A DNA stretch of 64,000 bases from JAOXRU01 sp965247735 (GTDB lineage Bacteria; Bacteroidota; Bacteroidia; Flavobacteriales; Flavobacteriaceae), in assembly GCA_965247735.1 (NCBI GenBank), contig CBDFHN010000002.1, positions 4,278,001 through 4,342,000 on the forward strand, in the 5' to 3' direction. The notes beneath the pieces are model-generated. The model saw only the letters and a list, made by a program, of their open reading frames with translations. It was not told the DNA's origin and ran no database searches. Made by a program: the position numbers and the translations under genes. Shown here in pieces: positions 18,573-27,172 of this stretch; position 1 is the first letter of the stretch; each line of letters begins with the position of its first letter.

Positions 18573-19136
18573 TTGAAGGTAATAAACTTTTATAAAAACG
18601 AAAAGAAACTCATTAAAGGAGTGTGTAAAGGAGATAGAGCTGCTCAGCGATTTCTTTATGAAAAACATGCGCCAAAAATGTTAAGTATTTGTCGGCAATA
18701 TATAAAGGATGTACACTTTGCAGAAGAAGTGATGCTTAATGGTTTTTTTAAAGTTTTTAAAAATATTGAAACGTTTAAGTTTGAAGGAAGTTTTGAGGGA
18801 TGGGTAAGGAAGATAATGGTAAGAGAATCTATTTCCTTTTTGAGAAAAAAACAACGCTTAGTATTTACCGACGATGTTGAGAATACGTTTGTGTCTGAGG
18901 TTACTGTAATAGAAACAGCACTTGATGTGCATCATTTACAACAGATGATAGATGAATTGCCAGAAGGATATAAAACAGTATTTGTGATGTATGCCATAGA
19001 AGGGTATAGGCATAAAGAAATAGCTGAGCTGTTACAAATATCAGAAAGCACTTCAAAATCTCAGCTTTTTAAGGCGAGAAGAGCATTGCAAGAACGATTA
19101 GTTGAAGAAAAAATAATGGAGAATGGCACCAATTAA
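18573..19136 (+). CDS. ECF-type RNA polymerase sigma factor
   Basis: 187 residues from a TTG start. Region 2 (about 15-90) contains DRAAQRFLYEKHAPKM and the FKFEGSFEGWVRKIM stretch typical of Bacteroidota sigma-70 family ECF factors; region 4 (about 125-180) holds the HTH EGYRHKEIAELLQISESTSKS. It overlaps the next gene, which encodes a single-pass membrane protein, by 14 bases, an arrangement usual for sigma/anti-sigma partners. Confidence 0.92.
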   Translation: MKVINFYKNEKKLIKGVCKGDRAAQRFLYEKHAPKMLSICRQYIKDVHFAEEVMLNGFFKVFKNIETFKFEGSFEGWVRKIMVRESISFLRKKQRLVFTDDVENTFVSEVTVIETALDVHHLQQMIDELPEGYKTVFVMYAIEGYRHKEIAELLQISESTSKSQLFKARRALQERLVEEKIMENGTN

Positions 19137-19905
19137 ATTAGAAGATAACATAAGGGATAAGTTTGAGGAAAGAAGGTTGATTCCATCTGTGGAATCTTGG
19201 GACAAGCTTTCTGGATTACTAGATGAGGTTCCAGTAAAAAAAAGAAATTACTTTTTGGTATATCGAATTGCTATAGCAGCAATTTTTATTGGAGTTATTG
19301 CTTTGTTTTGGTATAGTGTTAATACAGTTGGCTTTGTAGAAAGTGATATTGAAATTGTTGATGTCGAATCGATACATAAGAAGAATTCCAACTCTAATTA
19401 TGAAGCTAAAGAAGGTTTTGAGGAAGAGGTTATTGTTGAGGAAAATACAAGTAAGCAATTGGTGAAGGATGTTGTTGAAAAGGTGCTTTCTTATCAGAAA
19501 GAAAAAATAGTAAAAGGTAAGAATCTAATTAGTGATAAGGTTTTAATAGCAGATAATAAAGAGCTAAATATTGAGAGGCAAAAAAAGAGTTCGGAAATAG
19601 TAGCTAATAGTTTAGTGGTAGAAAAAATTGAAAAACTCTTGGTAGAAGTCGAGTCTATAGAAAAAAGTGGAAGCAAAGTATCTGATGCTGAGGTGGACTC
19701 TTTACTTAATATTGCGAAAAAAGAGCTTTTCGAAGAACGCTATTTAAATACGTCAAAGGTGGTTGTAGATGCTGCTTCCTTGTTAGATGAGGTAGAGAAT
19801 GATGCTAAAAAAGAGAAGTTGCTAAAAGAACATATTTATGAAGCTTTAGTAGCGGGGTATATTACAGCAAAAACTATTGTGGTAGATAATAGGGATCAGG
19901 AATAA
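19123..19905 (+). CDS. Single-pass membrane protein, candidate anti-sigma partner
   Basis: 260 residues. The N-terminal about 40 residues are cytoplasmic and charged (DKFEERRLIPSVESWDKL), followed by one membrane segment (about 42-64, YFLVYRIAIAAIFIGVIALF) and a long Glu/Lys-rich, probably periplasmic tail without a recognised domain. The 14-base overlap with the sigma factor and the topology fit a membrane anchor that restrains it, although no ZAS zinc motif is visible. The downstream gene encodes an outer-membrane protein that could be the signal source or target. Confidence 0.7.
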   Translation: MAPIKLEDNIRDKFEERRLIPSVESWDKLSGLLDEVPVKKRNYFLVYRIAIAAIFIGVIALFWYSVNTVGFVESDIEIVDVESIHKKNSNSNYEAKEGFEEEVIVEENTSKQLVKDVVEKVLSYQKEKIVKGKNLISDKVLIADNKELNIERQKKSSEIVANSLVVEKIEKLLVEVESIEKSGSKVSDAEVDSLLNIAKKELFEERYLNTSKVVVDAASLLDEVENDAKKEKLLKEHIYEALVAGYITAKTIVVDNRDQE

Positions 19906-19947
19906 AAATCAATCATATTTTAATCAAATAATTTAAAACGAACAGTT

Positions 19948-21063
19948 ATGAAAACAATTGTTAATGTACTTGTTGTGCTCATTTTTTTGCTATGCGGTCA
20001 GTATATCAATGGGCAAGAGAATAAAACAAAAGAGGAGCGTGCGGCATATGTAAAAGCTGCTAAAGAAAAAGAACAAAAGCAGAAAATTGAGAGCAAAAAA
20101 GAAAAGCTCAAATCTAGTATTAAAGGTGTGGAAATTCAGGAGAAAAAAGGATTAAAAAAAGCACTGGAGAGGTTAGAACGTACGGTAAAAAAAGATGGGC
20201 TTTCAAAAGAAGAATGGGATGTTCAGAAAAGAGATCTGGCAGAAAAATATGCAAGAAACATTGAAGATAGAGTTGTTATTATTAAAAATAAAATAGCGTA
20301 TTTAGATAGGAATGGAAGGAGTTTGGATAGTCTTCGTTTTAGTGCTAGTTTAAGCTTTGGAGATTGGTTAAAAATTGATAGGGATTGGGATTATGAAGAA
20401 GATGATGATAAGTATAGGTATGATATCCGAACTACATCAGATTTTACTTTCGCTTTAGGGTTTAATAATGCCGTAATTAGTGGAGAATCACTTGAAGATA
20501 GTCCGTACAAGATTGGGGGGAGTAGGTTTTTTGAGATCGGTTGGACTTGGAAGACGCGATTGTTAAAGAATACTAATGCATTGCGATTGTCTTATGGTTT
20601 TTCTTTTCAGTATAATGGATTAAATTTAAAAGACAATAAGTATTTCTCGGTTGAAAATGGTGAGACTGAAGTGCTTGAGCATCCAAACGATTTGAGGAAA
20701 TCAAAGTTTAGAAGAGATAACTTGGTTTTTCCAGTTTATTTAGAGTTTGGTCCTTCCAAAAAAACAGTAAACGAGCATAATTTTAGGTATTCTACGTATA
20801 GAAAGTTTAAAATAGGAATAGGGGGTTATGTAGGTGTTAATTTAAGTACTAGGCAGAAGTTGAAGTATACAAAAGATGGTGATACGGTAAAGGAAAAGCT
20901 AAAAGCAAATTATAATACTAATAATTTTATTTATGGTTTAGCTGCTTATGTACAATTGTATAGAAACGTTGGTCTTTATGCAAAGTACGATCTAAATCCT
21001 ATTTTTAGTGATGGGGATATTGACCAAAGAAATATCTCATTAGGACTTAAATTCGGAATTTAA
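19948..21063 (+). CDS. Outer-membrane beta-barrel protein with N-terminal coiled coil
   Basis: 371 residues. Signal peptide (MKTIVNVLVVLIFLLCGQYINGQ), then a strongly charged Lys/Glu helical region (about 25-110, likely coiled coil), then a beta-barrel-like region with alternating strands (LRLSYGFSFQYNGLNL, KIGIGGYVGVNLS) ending RNISLGLKFGI, a C-terminal strand typical of outer-membrane proteins. Third gene of the sigma-factor unit and closed by a terminator; it may be involved in the envelope signal. No enzyme motif is seen. Confidence 0.8.
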   Translation: MKTIVNVLVVLIFLLCGQYINGQENKTKEERAAYVKAAKEKEQKQKIESKKEKLKSSIKGVEIQEKKGLKKALERLERTVKKDGLSKEEWDVQKRDLAEKYARNIEDRVVIIKNKIAYLDRNGRSLDSLRFSASLSFGDWLKIDRDWDYEEDDDKYRYDIRTTSDFTFALGFNNAVISGESLEDSPYKIGGSRFFEIGWTWKTRLLKNTNALRLSYGFSFQYNGLNLKDNKYFSVENGETEVLEHPNDLRKSKFRRDNLVFPVYLEFGPSKKTVNEHNFRYSTYRKFKIGIGGYVGVNLSTRQKLKYTKDGDTVKEKLKANYNTNNFIYGLAAYVQLYRNVGLYAKYDLNPIFSDGDIDQRNISLGLKFGI

Positions 21064-21090
21064 AAGTAGTATATTTTTAGGTTAAGATAT

Positions 21091-21117
21091 CAGCTCGCAA
21101 TTAGCGAGCTGTTTTTG
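21091..21117 (+). terminator. Terminator after the sigma-factor unit
   Basis: CAGCTCGC (21091-21098) pairs perfectly with GCGAGCTG (21104-21111), followed by TTTTTG. Confidence 0.88.
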
Positions 21118-21196
21118 TATAGTTACTTCCAGAAAAAACCACTATTTTTATGGGCTCGTAAGTTTTGAGTGTAACGACTAATATTTTGCATATAAT

Positions 21197-23179
21197 TTGA
21201 TTTCTAAAGATACAATAGATAAAGTATATGAGACTGCCCGCTTAGAAGAGGTGATTGGCGATTTTGTACAATTAAAAAAATCTGGAGCAAACTATAAAGG
21301 ATTGAGTCCGTTCACAGATGAGCGTTCTCCTAGTTTTGTGGTCTCTCCTGTAAAGCAAATTTGGAAAGATTTTTCAAGTGGAAAAGGAGGTAATGTTGTT
21401 GCTTTCTTGATGGAGAGAGAACATTATACTTATCCGGAGGCAATAAAATATTTGGCTAGGAAATATAATATCGAAATTGAAGAAACCGAACAAACTAATG
21501 AGCAGAAAGAGAAGGCAGATGAGAGAGAAAGTATGTATTTGGTTTCTGAATATGCCAGTGATCATTTTCAAGATGTACTTTGGAATTCAGGACCTGGAAA
21601 AGCAATAGGTTTATCGTATTTTAAAGAGCGAGGTTTTACTGATGAAACCATTAAAAAGTTTGGTTTGGGCTATGCTTTGGATGATTGGTCTGCTTTTACA
21701 GACGCAGCACTTAGTAAAGGTTATCAATTAGAATTCTTAGAAAAAACTGGACTTTCTATAGTTAAGGAGAATAAAAAATTTGATAGATTTAAAGGTAGAG
21801 TACTGTTTCCGATACAATCTATGAGTGGAAGAGTATTGGGGTTTGGTGGGCGAATATTAACAACTAATAAAAAGGCTGCCAAGTATCTAAACTCACCAGA
21901 AAGTGATATCTATCATAAGAGTAAAGTGCTTTATGGGTTGTATTTTGCGAAACAAGCAATAGCAAAAGAAGATAACTGCTATTTAGTAGAAGGGTATACA
22001 GATGTAATACAGATGTATCAGTCTGGGATACATAATGTAGTTTCTTCCAGTGGTACAGCGCTTACTTCAGATCAAGTTCGACTTATAGGACGTCTATCAA
22101 GTAATATTACCGTGCTTTTTGATGGTGATGCAGCAGGACTTAGGGCGTCAATAAAAGGAATAGATATAATATTAGAGCAGGGATTGAATGTTAGAGTTTG
22201 CTCTTTTCCTGAAGGAGAAGATCCTGATAGTTTTTCAAGAAAAAATGACTTGCAGAGTTTGGTGGCTTATCTTGAGGAGAATGCTAAAGATTTTATTCAA
22301 TTTAAGGCTTCTGTTTTAGTAAAAGAAGCATCTAATGATCCTATAAAAAAAGCAGATACTATACGAGATATTGTAAATAGTATTTCTAAAATTCCAGATC
22401 GCATAAAAAAGGAAGTGTATATAAAAGAATGTGCACGAATCATGGATATTTCCGAGGCTGTTCTCTTTAATACCTTGGCTCAGATCGGTAAAAAGACAGA
22501 GAGCGAAGCTGAGAAAAGAGATAGGGAGGAACAAGAATATTTGGCGCATCAAGATCAGGAATTGGGCCTTGTGCAAGAAGAAAAAAAGGATAACAAACAA
22601 GATCAGCTTTATGTTTTTGAAAGAAAAATAATAGAGCTATTGTTGCTTAAAGGAAGCATGTTGCTAGAGTTTGAAGAGTTTGTGTTAAAAGAAAATGAAG
22701 ATGGAGATTTAGAGTTGTTGCCAGAAAAACATGAGGTAAGGGTTTATGAAAAGATATATCTTTCGTTACAGGAAGATGAGATAGAGTTGGCTAATGATAA
22801 TTTTAAGCAGATTTATCATAAGTTAATACAGTCACTAAACGAAAATGATGATTTTGCTGTGAGCCAGTTTATGAATACAATAAGTCAAGATTTGGCGGCA
22901 GAAGTTTCTTCTATTTCTATGGATGATGAGAAATATGAACTTCACGATTGGGGAAGAAAGGATATTTTTGTCAATGATAAAAATGCACCTAAGATAATTG
23001 TAAGGCTTGTTTCAGAAACAATATTAAGTTTAAGGTGTTTGTTGATAAATAGAAGAGTTTTGGAGCTTCAGAATGGAACAAAAGAAACTACAGAAAATGT
23101 TGATGTTATGGAAGAGATTTTCCAATATTATCAACTTAGAAAGTTATTGTCTGAAAAACTATACAGGGTTTTAGCTTAG
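21197..23179 (+). CDS. dnaG: DNA primase DnaG with degenerate zinc-binding domain
   Basis: 660 residues, TTG start. Makes RNA primers for replication. The order is an N-terminal CHC2-type domain (about 1-95), a catalytic TOPRIM core with LVEGYTDVIQ and DGDAAGLRAS, and a C-terminal helicase-interaction region. All four expected zinc ligands of the CHC2 motif are replaced: S37 (Cys), T40 (His), D58 and S61 (Cys), although the surrounding fold residues SPFTDERSPSF and the GKGG turn are kept. The domain may fold without zinc. Convergent with the response regulator gene. Confidence 0.94.
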   Translation: MISKDTIDKVYETARLEEVIGDFVQLKKSGANYKGLSPFTDERSPSFVVSPVKQIWKDFSSGKGGNVVAFLMEREHYTYPEAIKYLARKYNIEIEETEQTNEQKEKADERESMYLVSEYASDHFQDVLWNSGPGKAIGLSYFKERGFTDETIKKFGLGYALDDWSAFTDAALSKGYQLEFLEKTGLSIVKENKKFDRFKGRVLFPIQSMSGRVLGFGGRILTTNKKAAKYLNSPESDIYHKSKVLYGLYFAKQAIAKEDNCYLVEGYTDVIQMYQSGIHNVVSSSGTALTSDQVRLIGRLSSNITVLFDGDAAGLRASIKGIDIILEQGLNVRVCSFPEGEDPDSFSRKNDLQSLVAYLEENAKDFIQFKASVLVKEASNDPIKKADTIRDIVNSISKIPDRIKKEVYIKECARIMDISEAVLFNTLAQIGKKTESEAEKRDREEQEYLAHQDQELGLVQEEKKDNKQDQLYVFERKIIELLLLKGSMLLEFEEFVLKENEDGDLELLPEKHEVRVYEKIYLSLQEDEIELANDNFKQIYHKLIQSLNENDDFAVSQFMNTISQDLAAEVSSISMDDEKYELHDWGRKDIFVNDKNAPKIIVRLVSETILSLRCLLINRRVLELQNGTKETTENVDVMEEIFQYYQLRKLLSEKLYRVLA

Positions 23180-23212
23180 AAGAAAAACCCTATATAATTT
23201 AATTTATTGTTT

Positions 23213-23839
23213 TTAGTAAAGTTCAAGCGCTTTAGCTTGTTGTAATAAGTCTACCATATTGTCAACATTTAATTTTTTCATTAAACGTGCCTTGTAGGTA
23301 CTTACTGTTTTTTCATTTAAATTAAGTTCTTCGGCAACATGTTTGTTTCTTTTACCGCTAGAAAGTAATTTTAATACTTCAACTTCTCTGGAAGATAATT
23401 TTCTGAAAAATCTTCTAGGTTTCTGGGTTCCTTCGTCAAAAGCCAGTCTTTGTGCTAGTTCATTGGTGATGAACATACCACCAGCATGGATTTTTTTAAC
23501 AGCATCAAAAAGCAGTGAGGCGCTTGTTGATTTTGCTAAATATCCAGATGCTCCAGCTCTAATGGTACTTAGTGCATAGACATCTTCTGACTGCGCACTG
23601 TAAATAAGTACTTTGATTTCAGGATACTCTTTTTTTAATTTTCGAAGTGCAGCAATGCCATTGCTTTCTGGTATATCCATTTCTAGGATAACCACTTCTG
23701 GTGTTACACTTTTTAGCTTAGTGAATAGCTCGGAGGTTGTGCTGACGTCTCCAACAATAGTAACATCAGAGTTACCAAGAACTTGCTTGATACCTTCTCT
23801 TACTATCGGATGGTTGTCTGCGATTAATACTTTAATCAT
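23213..23839 (-). CDS. NarL/LuxR-type response regulator with Glu at the phosphorylation position
   Basis: 208 residues. Receiver domain about 1-118 and LuxR-type HTH about 145-205 (LSSREVEVLKLLSSGKRNKHVAEEL, read in two parts). The expected phospho-accepting Asp position holds E53 in VVILEMDIP; D8 and the switch Lys in YLAKST are retained. Glu may mimic phosphorylation, so the protein could be constitutively active or controlled in another way. D55, two residues later, is an alternative acidic residue. No histidine kinase is adjacent. Confidence 0.9.
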   Translation of the reverse strand: MIKVLIADNHPIVREGIKQVLGNSDVTIVGDVSTTSELFTKLKSVTPEVVILEMDIPESNGIAALRKLKKEYPEIKVLIYSAQSEDVYALSTIRAGASGYLAKSTSASLLFDAVKKIHAGGMFITNELAQRLAFDEGTQKPRRFFRKLSSREVEVLKLLSSGKRNKHVAEELNLNEKTVSTYKARLMKKLNVDNMVDLLQQAKALELY

Positions 23840-24042
23840 TACTGAAAAATCTGTTTAGTGTTAGTGTTAGTGTTAGATTCTACGTCTAAACCGAGTTTAA
23901 TAGCACCGTTAGTTTCTCAAAAGAACACTGCCGTTGATCGGTTATAGGAGGTTTCTAGCTTAAAGATAAAAAAAAAATCGAATAAATAGTAAATATGTGT
24001 ACACTTTCGATATAATGTTCTTAAAATCAGTCGTGTGGCAAT
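23840..24042. other. Intergenic region between response regulator and nadE
   Basis: No gene is seen. It contains a short run of the hexamer TTAGTG (about 23856-23876, three to four copies) directly upstream of the response regulator start; it could be a binding or slippage site. Confidence 0.35.
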
Positions 24043-24831
24043 TTACTTAATTTTTTCTGAAATTTCGCATATTGGTATAGGAATCATCTTATGTTTATTT
24101 GCGGTATTCAGTTTTTGATATATTTGAAGAACTTCTTCTTCTCTTTCTTTAAAATCTGTAGGCTTTTTTCCTTCCGCTGTCATTTGCATTGCCCATTCTA
24201 ATTCTGGGTAAGAGGCTCCTATTTGGTCTTCGTCGTTTCGATCGTCTCCCCAGAGTCCATCAGTTGGTGCAGCATTTATTATTTCAGAATTAATGCCAAG
24301 ATGTCTTGCAATTTCATAAACTTCAGATTTCATAAGGTCAGCTATTGGACTTATATCTACTCCTCCGTCTCCGTATTTTGTAAAAAAACCTACACCGAAA
24401 TCTTCAACTTTATTGCCAGTTCCTGCAACTAAATATCCATGAATTCCTGCAAAGTAATAGAGTGTTGTCATACGAAGCCTTGCTCTTGTGTTTGCAAGCG
24501 ATAGAAAACGGCTTTCTTCATTTTCTACTGGAGGTAGTTGATTTACTAAATTGTCAAAAACGGAAGTGAGCTCCGTTTGTTGGTAGCTTATTTTTGTGAA
24601 ATTAGTTTTAAGCCAATCAATATGGTTAATGGCTCTGCTGACTTGGCTTGGAGCTTGATGAATAGGCATTTCTAGGCAGAGTAGCTCTAGACCAGTTTTT
24701 GCACAAAGTGTTGAGGTTACAGCGGAATCAATACCACCAGATATGCCAATAACAAAACCTTTAATGTTGGCCTTGTTGGCGTAGTCCTTTAGCCAGTCTA
24801 CAATATAATTTATAACTTTTTCGGTTTGCAT
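24043..24831 (-). CDS. nadE: Ammonia-dependent NAD+ synthase
   Basis: 262 residues from the ATG at 24831; a longer frame beginning at 24912 would add 27 residues before the conserved start MQTEKVI and run into the divergent gldB promoter. Converts nicotinate adenine dinucleotide to NAD+ with ATP and ammonia. The PP-loop SGGIDS is at residues 31-36, and FTKYGDGGVDISPIADL and the C-terminal HK...PIP segment are typical. No glutaminase domain is present. Divergent from gldB, an arrangement known from other gliding flavobacteria. Confidence 0.94.
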   Translation of the reverse strand: MQTEKVINYIVDWLKDYANKANIKGFVIGISGGIDSAVTSTLCAKTGLELLCLEMPIHQAPSQVSRAINHIDWLKTNFTKISYQQTELTSVFDNLVNQLPPVENEESRFLSLANTRARLRMTTLYYFAGIHGYLVAGTGNKVEDFGVGFFTKYGDGGVDISPIADLMKSEVYEIARHLGINSEIINAAPTDGLWGDDRNDEDQIGASYPELEWAMQMTAEGKKPTDFKEREEEVLQIYQKLNTANKHKMIPIPICEISEKIK

Positions 24832-24857
24832 AAAGTGTGGGTTTTGGATCAAAAGAT

Positions 24858-24865
24858 TACCTTTG
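24858..24865 (+). promoter_or_regulatory. Probable -7 box (TACCTTTG) of gldB
   Basis: Perfect TAnnTTTG, 38 bases before the TTG start of gldB. Confidence 0.55.
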
Positions 24866-24870
24866 TACTG

Positions 24871-24878
24871 CAAAAGTA
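24871..24878 (-). promoter_or_regulatory. Probable -7 box (TACTTTTG) of nadE
   Basis: On the minus strand TACTTTTG, 39 bases upstream of the nadE ATG. It lies only 5 bases from the gldB box, so the two promoters face away from each other across overlapping DNA. Confidence 0.5.
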
Positions 24879-24903
24879 AAGAATCTAAGTAAAATATATA
24901 ATT

Positions 24904-25884
24904 TTGAATCAAAAGACTTTGATAAAATTCATAAAATTTGGCCTTGTATTACTGTTTTTATCCGTTTTAGGGTGTGAGGAGTCCCCAAAAATAAAAAGTG
25001 AAATTCTTCAGATCCCTGTTAACTTAACTGTTGATCGGTTTGATTTAGCAGTTGGTAGTTCCTCTGAAAGTGATATCTCTAAGTTAAAAAAACAATATCC
25101 ACAATTTTTTCCTACACAGTATCCCGATAGTGTCTGGGTGAAACAGTTAAAAGATACCTTGCAACAAGAGTTGTTAGCCGAAGTTAAGATTGTTTTTCCA
25201 GATTTGGAAAAAGAAGAGGAGGAGCTGAAATTGCTTTTTAAGCATATGAAGTATTATTTTGAGGGATTCAAGGTGCCTGATGTCTTTACCGTTGTTTCTA
25301 ATGTGGACCATGAAAATAAGGTTATTTTAACTGATGATACTTTGTTGTTGTCTTTGGATACATATTTGGGAAGTACGCACAGGTTTTATGGAGGTTTTCA
25401 GCAATACATTAAGAAGAATTTTAATAAAGAACAACTAGTGGTGGATGTTGCGTCTCGTTTGGTTGAGAGAGTTGTTGTGAAGCCTACGAATAGGTCTTTT
25501 GTATCTAAAATGGTGTATCAAGGAAAGTTATTGTATATAAAGGAGTTGTTACTGCCGTTAAAAACAAAAGAGGTTTGTATGGGCTATACGGAGTTGGAAT
25601 ACATTTGGGTAGAGGAAAACGAGTCGATGATGTGGAGGTATTTTGTAGAGCGAAACTTATTGTATGATACTGATACTAAATTAGTAACAAGGTTTATTGC
25701 GAATGCTCCTTTTTCTAAATTTTATTTAGAGCTTGATGGTGACTCCCCAGGAATGATAGGAAGATATACGGGCTATAAAATTGTTGAATCCTTTATGAAT
25801 AATAATGATATTTCTGTCTTGAATCTGATACAAATGGATGAGGAGGCACTTTTTAATAAATCAAAATATAAACCTGCAAAATAA
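24904..25884 (+). CDS. gldB: Gliding motility lipoprotein GldB
   Basis: 326 residues, TTG start. The signal peptide ends in a lipobox LSVLGC with C24 lipidated. The body carries the family hallmarks VDRFD, YPQFFPTQYPDSVWVKQLKDTLQ (in part) and GRYTGYKIVESFM. In Flavobacterium johnsoniae GldB is essential for gliding and for function of the type IX secretion/gliding machinery. The stop codon overlaps the gldC start, and the pair together with gldA in the same window supports a gliding organism. Confidence 0.94.
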   Translation: MNQKTLIKFIKFGLVLLFLSVLGCEESPKIKSEILQIPVNLTVDRFDLAVGSSSESDISKLKKQYPQFFPTQYPDSVWVKQLKDTLQQELLAEVKIVFPDLEKEEEELKLLFKHMKYYFEGFKVPDVFTVVSNVDHENKVILTDDTLLLSLDTYLGSTHRFYGGFQQYIKKNFNKEQLVVDVASRLVERVVVKPTNRSFVSKMVYQGKLLYIKELLLPLKTKEVCMGYTELEYIWVEENESMMWRYFVERNLLYDTDTKLVTRFIANAPFSKFYLELDGDSPGMIGRYTGYKIVESFMNNNDISVLNLIQMDEEALFNKSKYKPAK

Positions 25885-26219
25885 TGGCTGATAAAAACGT
25901 TTCTGATATAAGAATTACAGTAACTCTTGATGATAATAATGTTCCTGAAAAACTAAATTGGGATGCTAAAGATGGCGGAGTTTCTGGCGAGGAAGCAAAA
26001 GCAATGTTCTTAGCTTTATGGGATAGTGATAAACAAGAGACTATGCGTATAGATTTATGGACAAAGGATATGCCTGTTGATGAGATGAAACAATTTTTTC
26101 ATCAAACCTTAGTTACGATGGCGGATACATTTTATAAAGCTACTCAAGATGAAAAGATGACCGCAACAATGCGTGATTTTTGCGATTATTTTGCTGAGAA
26201 ATTGGAATTAAAAAAATAA
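25884..26219 (+). CDS. gldC: Gliding motility protein GldC
   Basis: 111 residues without signal or membrane segment, so cytoplasmic. DIRITVTLDDNNVPEKLNWDA at the N-terminus (shown in part) and DLWTKDMPVDEMKQFFHQT are characteristic of flavobacterial GldC, which assists gliding; its biochemical role is not established. It is translationally coupled to gldB through a one-base overlap. A homopolymer of about 16 T residues follows at 26230 and may act as or near a terminator. Confidence 0.93.
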   Translation: MADKNVSDIRITVTLDDNNVPEKLNWDAKDGGVSGEEAKAMFLALWDSDKQETMRIDLWTKDMPVDEMKQFFHQTLVTMADTFYKATQDEKMTATMRDFCDYFAEKLELKK

Positions 26220-26341
26220 GCTTAATCGCTTTTTTTTTTTTTTTTGTTGTAGCATATAAGCTTGGGGTTCTAGGTTGACTTTTATCATGTTTTTTGATGT
26301 TTAATAAGTGTAATTTTAAGTATTAAACAAAAATCATAATC

Positions 26342-27172
26342 ATGAAAAAAATATTAGTACCTGTAGATTTTTCCCAATATTCAGAGTTTGCACTTATGGC
26401 TGCTGTTAAATTATTGGGAGAGGAAGGAGAGCTTGTTGTATTGCATATGCTTGATATGGCTGATGCGTTAGTGACTAAAGATAGTAGTGAGCATCAAGCA
26501 AAGACCGTGTTTTTTCTAAAATTGGCAGAAAAAAGGTTTCATAACTTTTTAGATAAAGACTATCTAAAGGGGGTTGCTGTAAGTCCCGTGATAAAACAGT
26601 ATAAGAACTTTTCGGAAGTAAATGAACTTATAGCTGTTCATGAAATAGATTTGGTGGTGATGGGGTCGCATGGCGCTAGTGGGTTGAAAGAAGTTTTTGT
26701 AGGATCAAATACGGAGAAAATGGTTCGTGTGGCAGAGGTTCCAGTAATGGTTGTTAAGAATCAACTGCCAGATATTTCTTTTAATGGTGTTGTTTTTGCT
26801 TGCGATTTCTCAAAAGAATGTATTAATGTTTATAGGAAGGCTATGTCGTTTTTTAAAGCATTGGAGGTGAGTGTGCATTTGCTTTACGTGAACTTGCCTA
26901 ACGATAAATTTTTGAGTACTGTGCAAATGGATGCAAGAATCGCTGGTTTTTTAAAAGAGGCTGATGGTGATCTAAAAAGAATGGGAGCAGTAGCTTATCA
27001 AGCAGATTTTACTGTTGAAAATGGTATTGTTAATTATGCAAATAAGCTCGGGTTGGATTTAATATCCCTGCCTACTCATGGTAGAAAAGGAATTTCACAT
27101 TTTTTTAATGGAAGTATAGGTGAGGATTTGGCAAATCATTCTGCATTGCCTGTTATTACCTTTAAGATGTAG
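26342..27172 (+). CDS. Tandem-domain universal stress protein
   Basis: 276 residues with two Usp folds. The first (about 1-145) has the start KKILVPVDFS and the ATP-binding loop GSHGASGLKEVFVGSNTEKM; the second (about 150-276) is more divergent, ending PTHGRKGISHFFNGSIGEDL...PVITFKM. Usp proteins bind nucleotides and support survival under stress. A single-gene unit whose last 11 bases overlap the convergent membrane-protein gene. Confidence 0.93.
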   Translation: MKKILVPVDFSQYSEFALMAAVKLLGEEGELVVLHMLDMADALVTKDSSEHQAKTVFFLKLAEKRFHNFLDKDYLKGVAVSPVIKQYKNFSEVNELIAVHEIDLVVMGSHGASGLKEVFVGSNTEKMVRVAEVPVMVVKNQLPDISFNGVVFACDFSKECINVYRKAMSFFKALEVSVHLLYVNLPNDKFLSTVQMDARIAGFLKEADGDLKRMGAVAYQADFTVENGIVNYANKLGLDLISLPTHGRKGISHFFNGSIGEDLANHSALPVITFKM

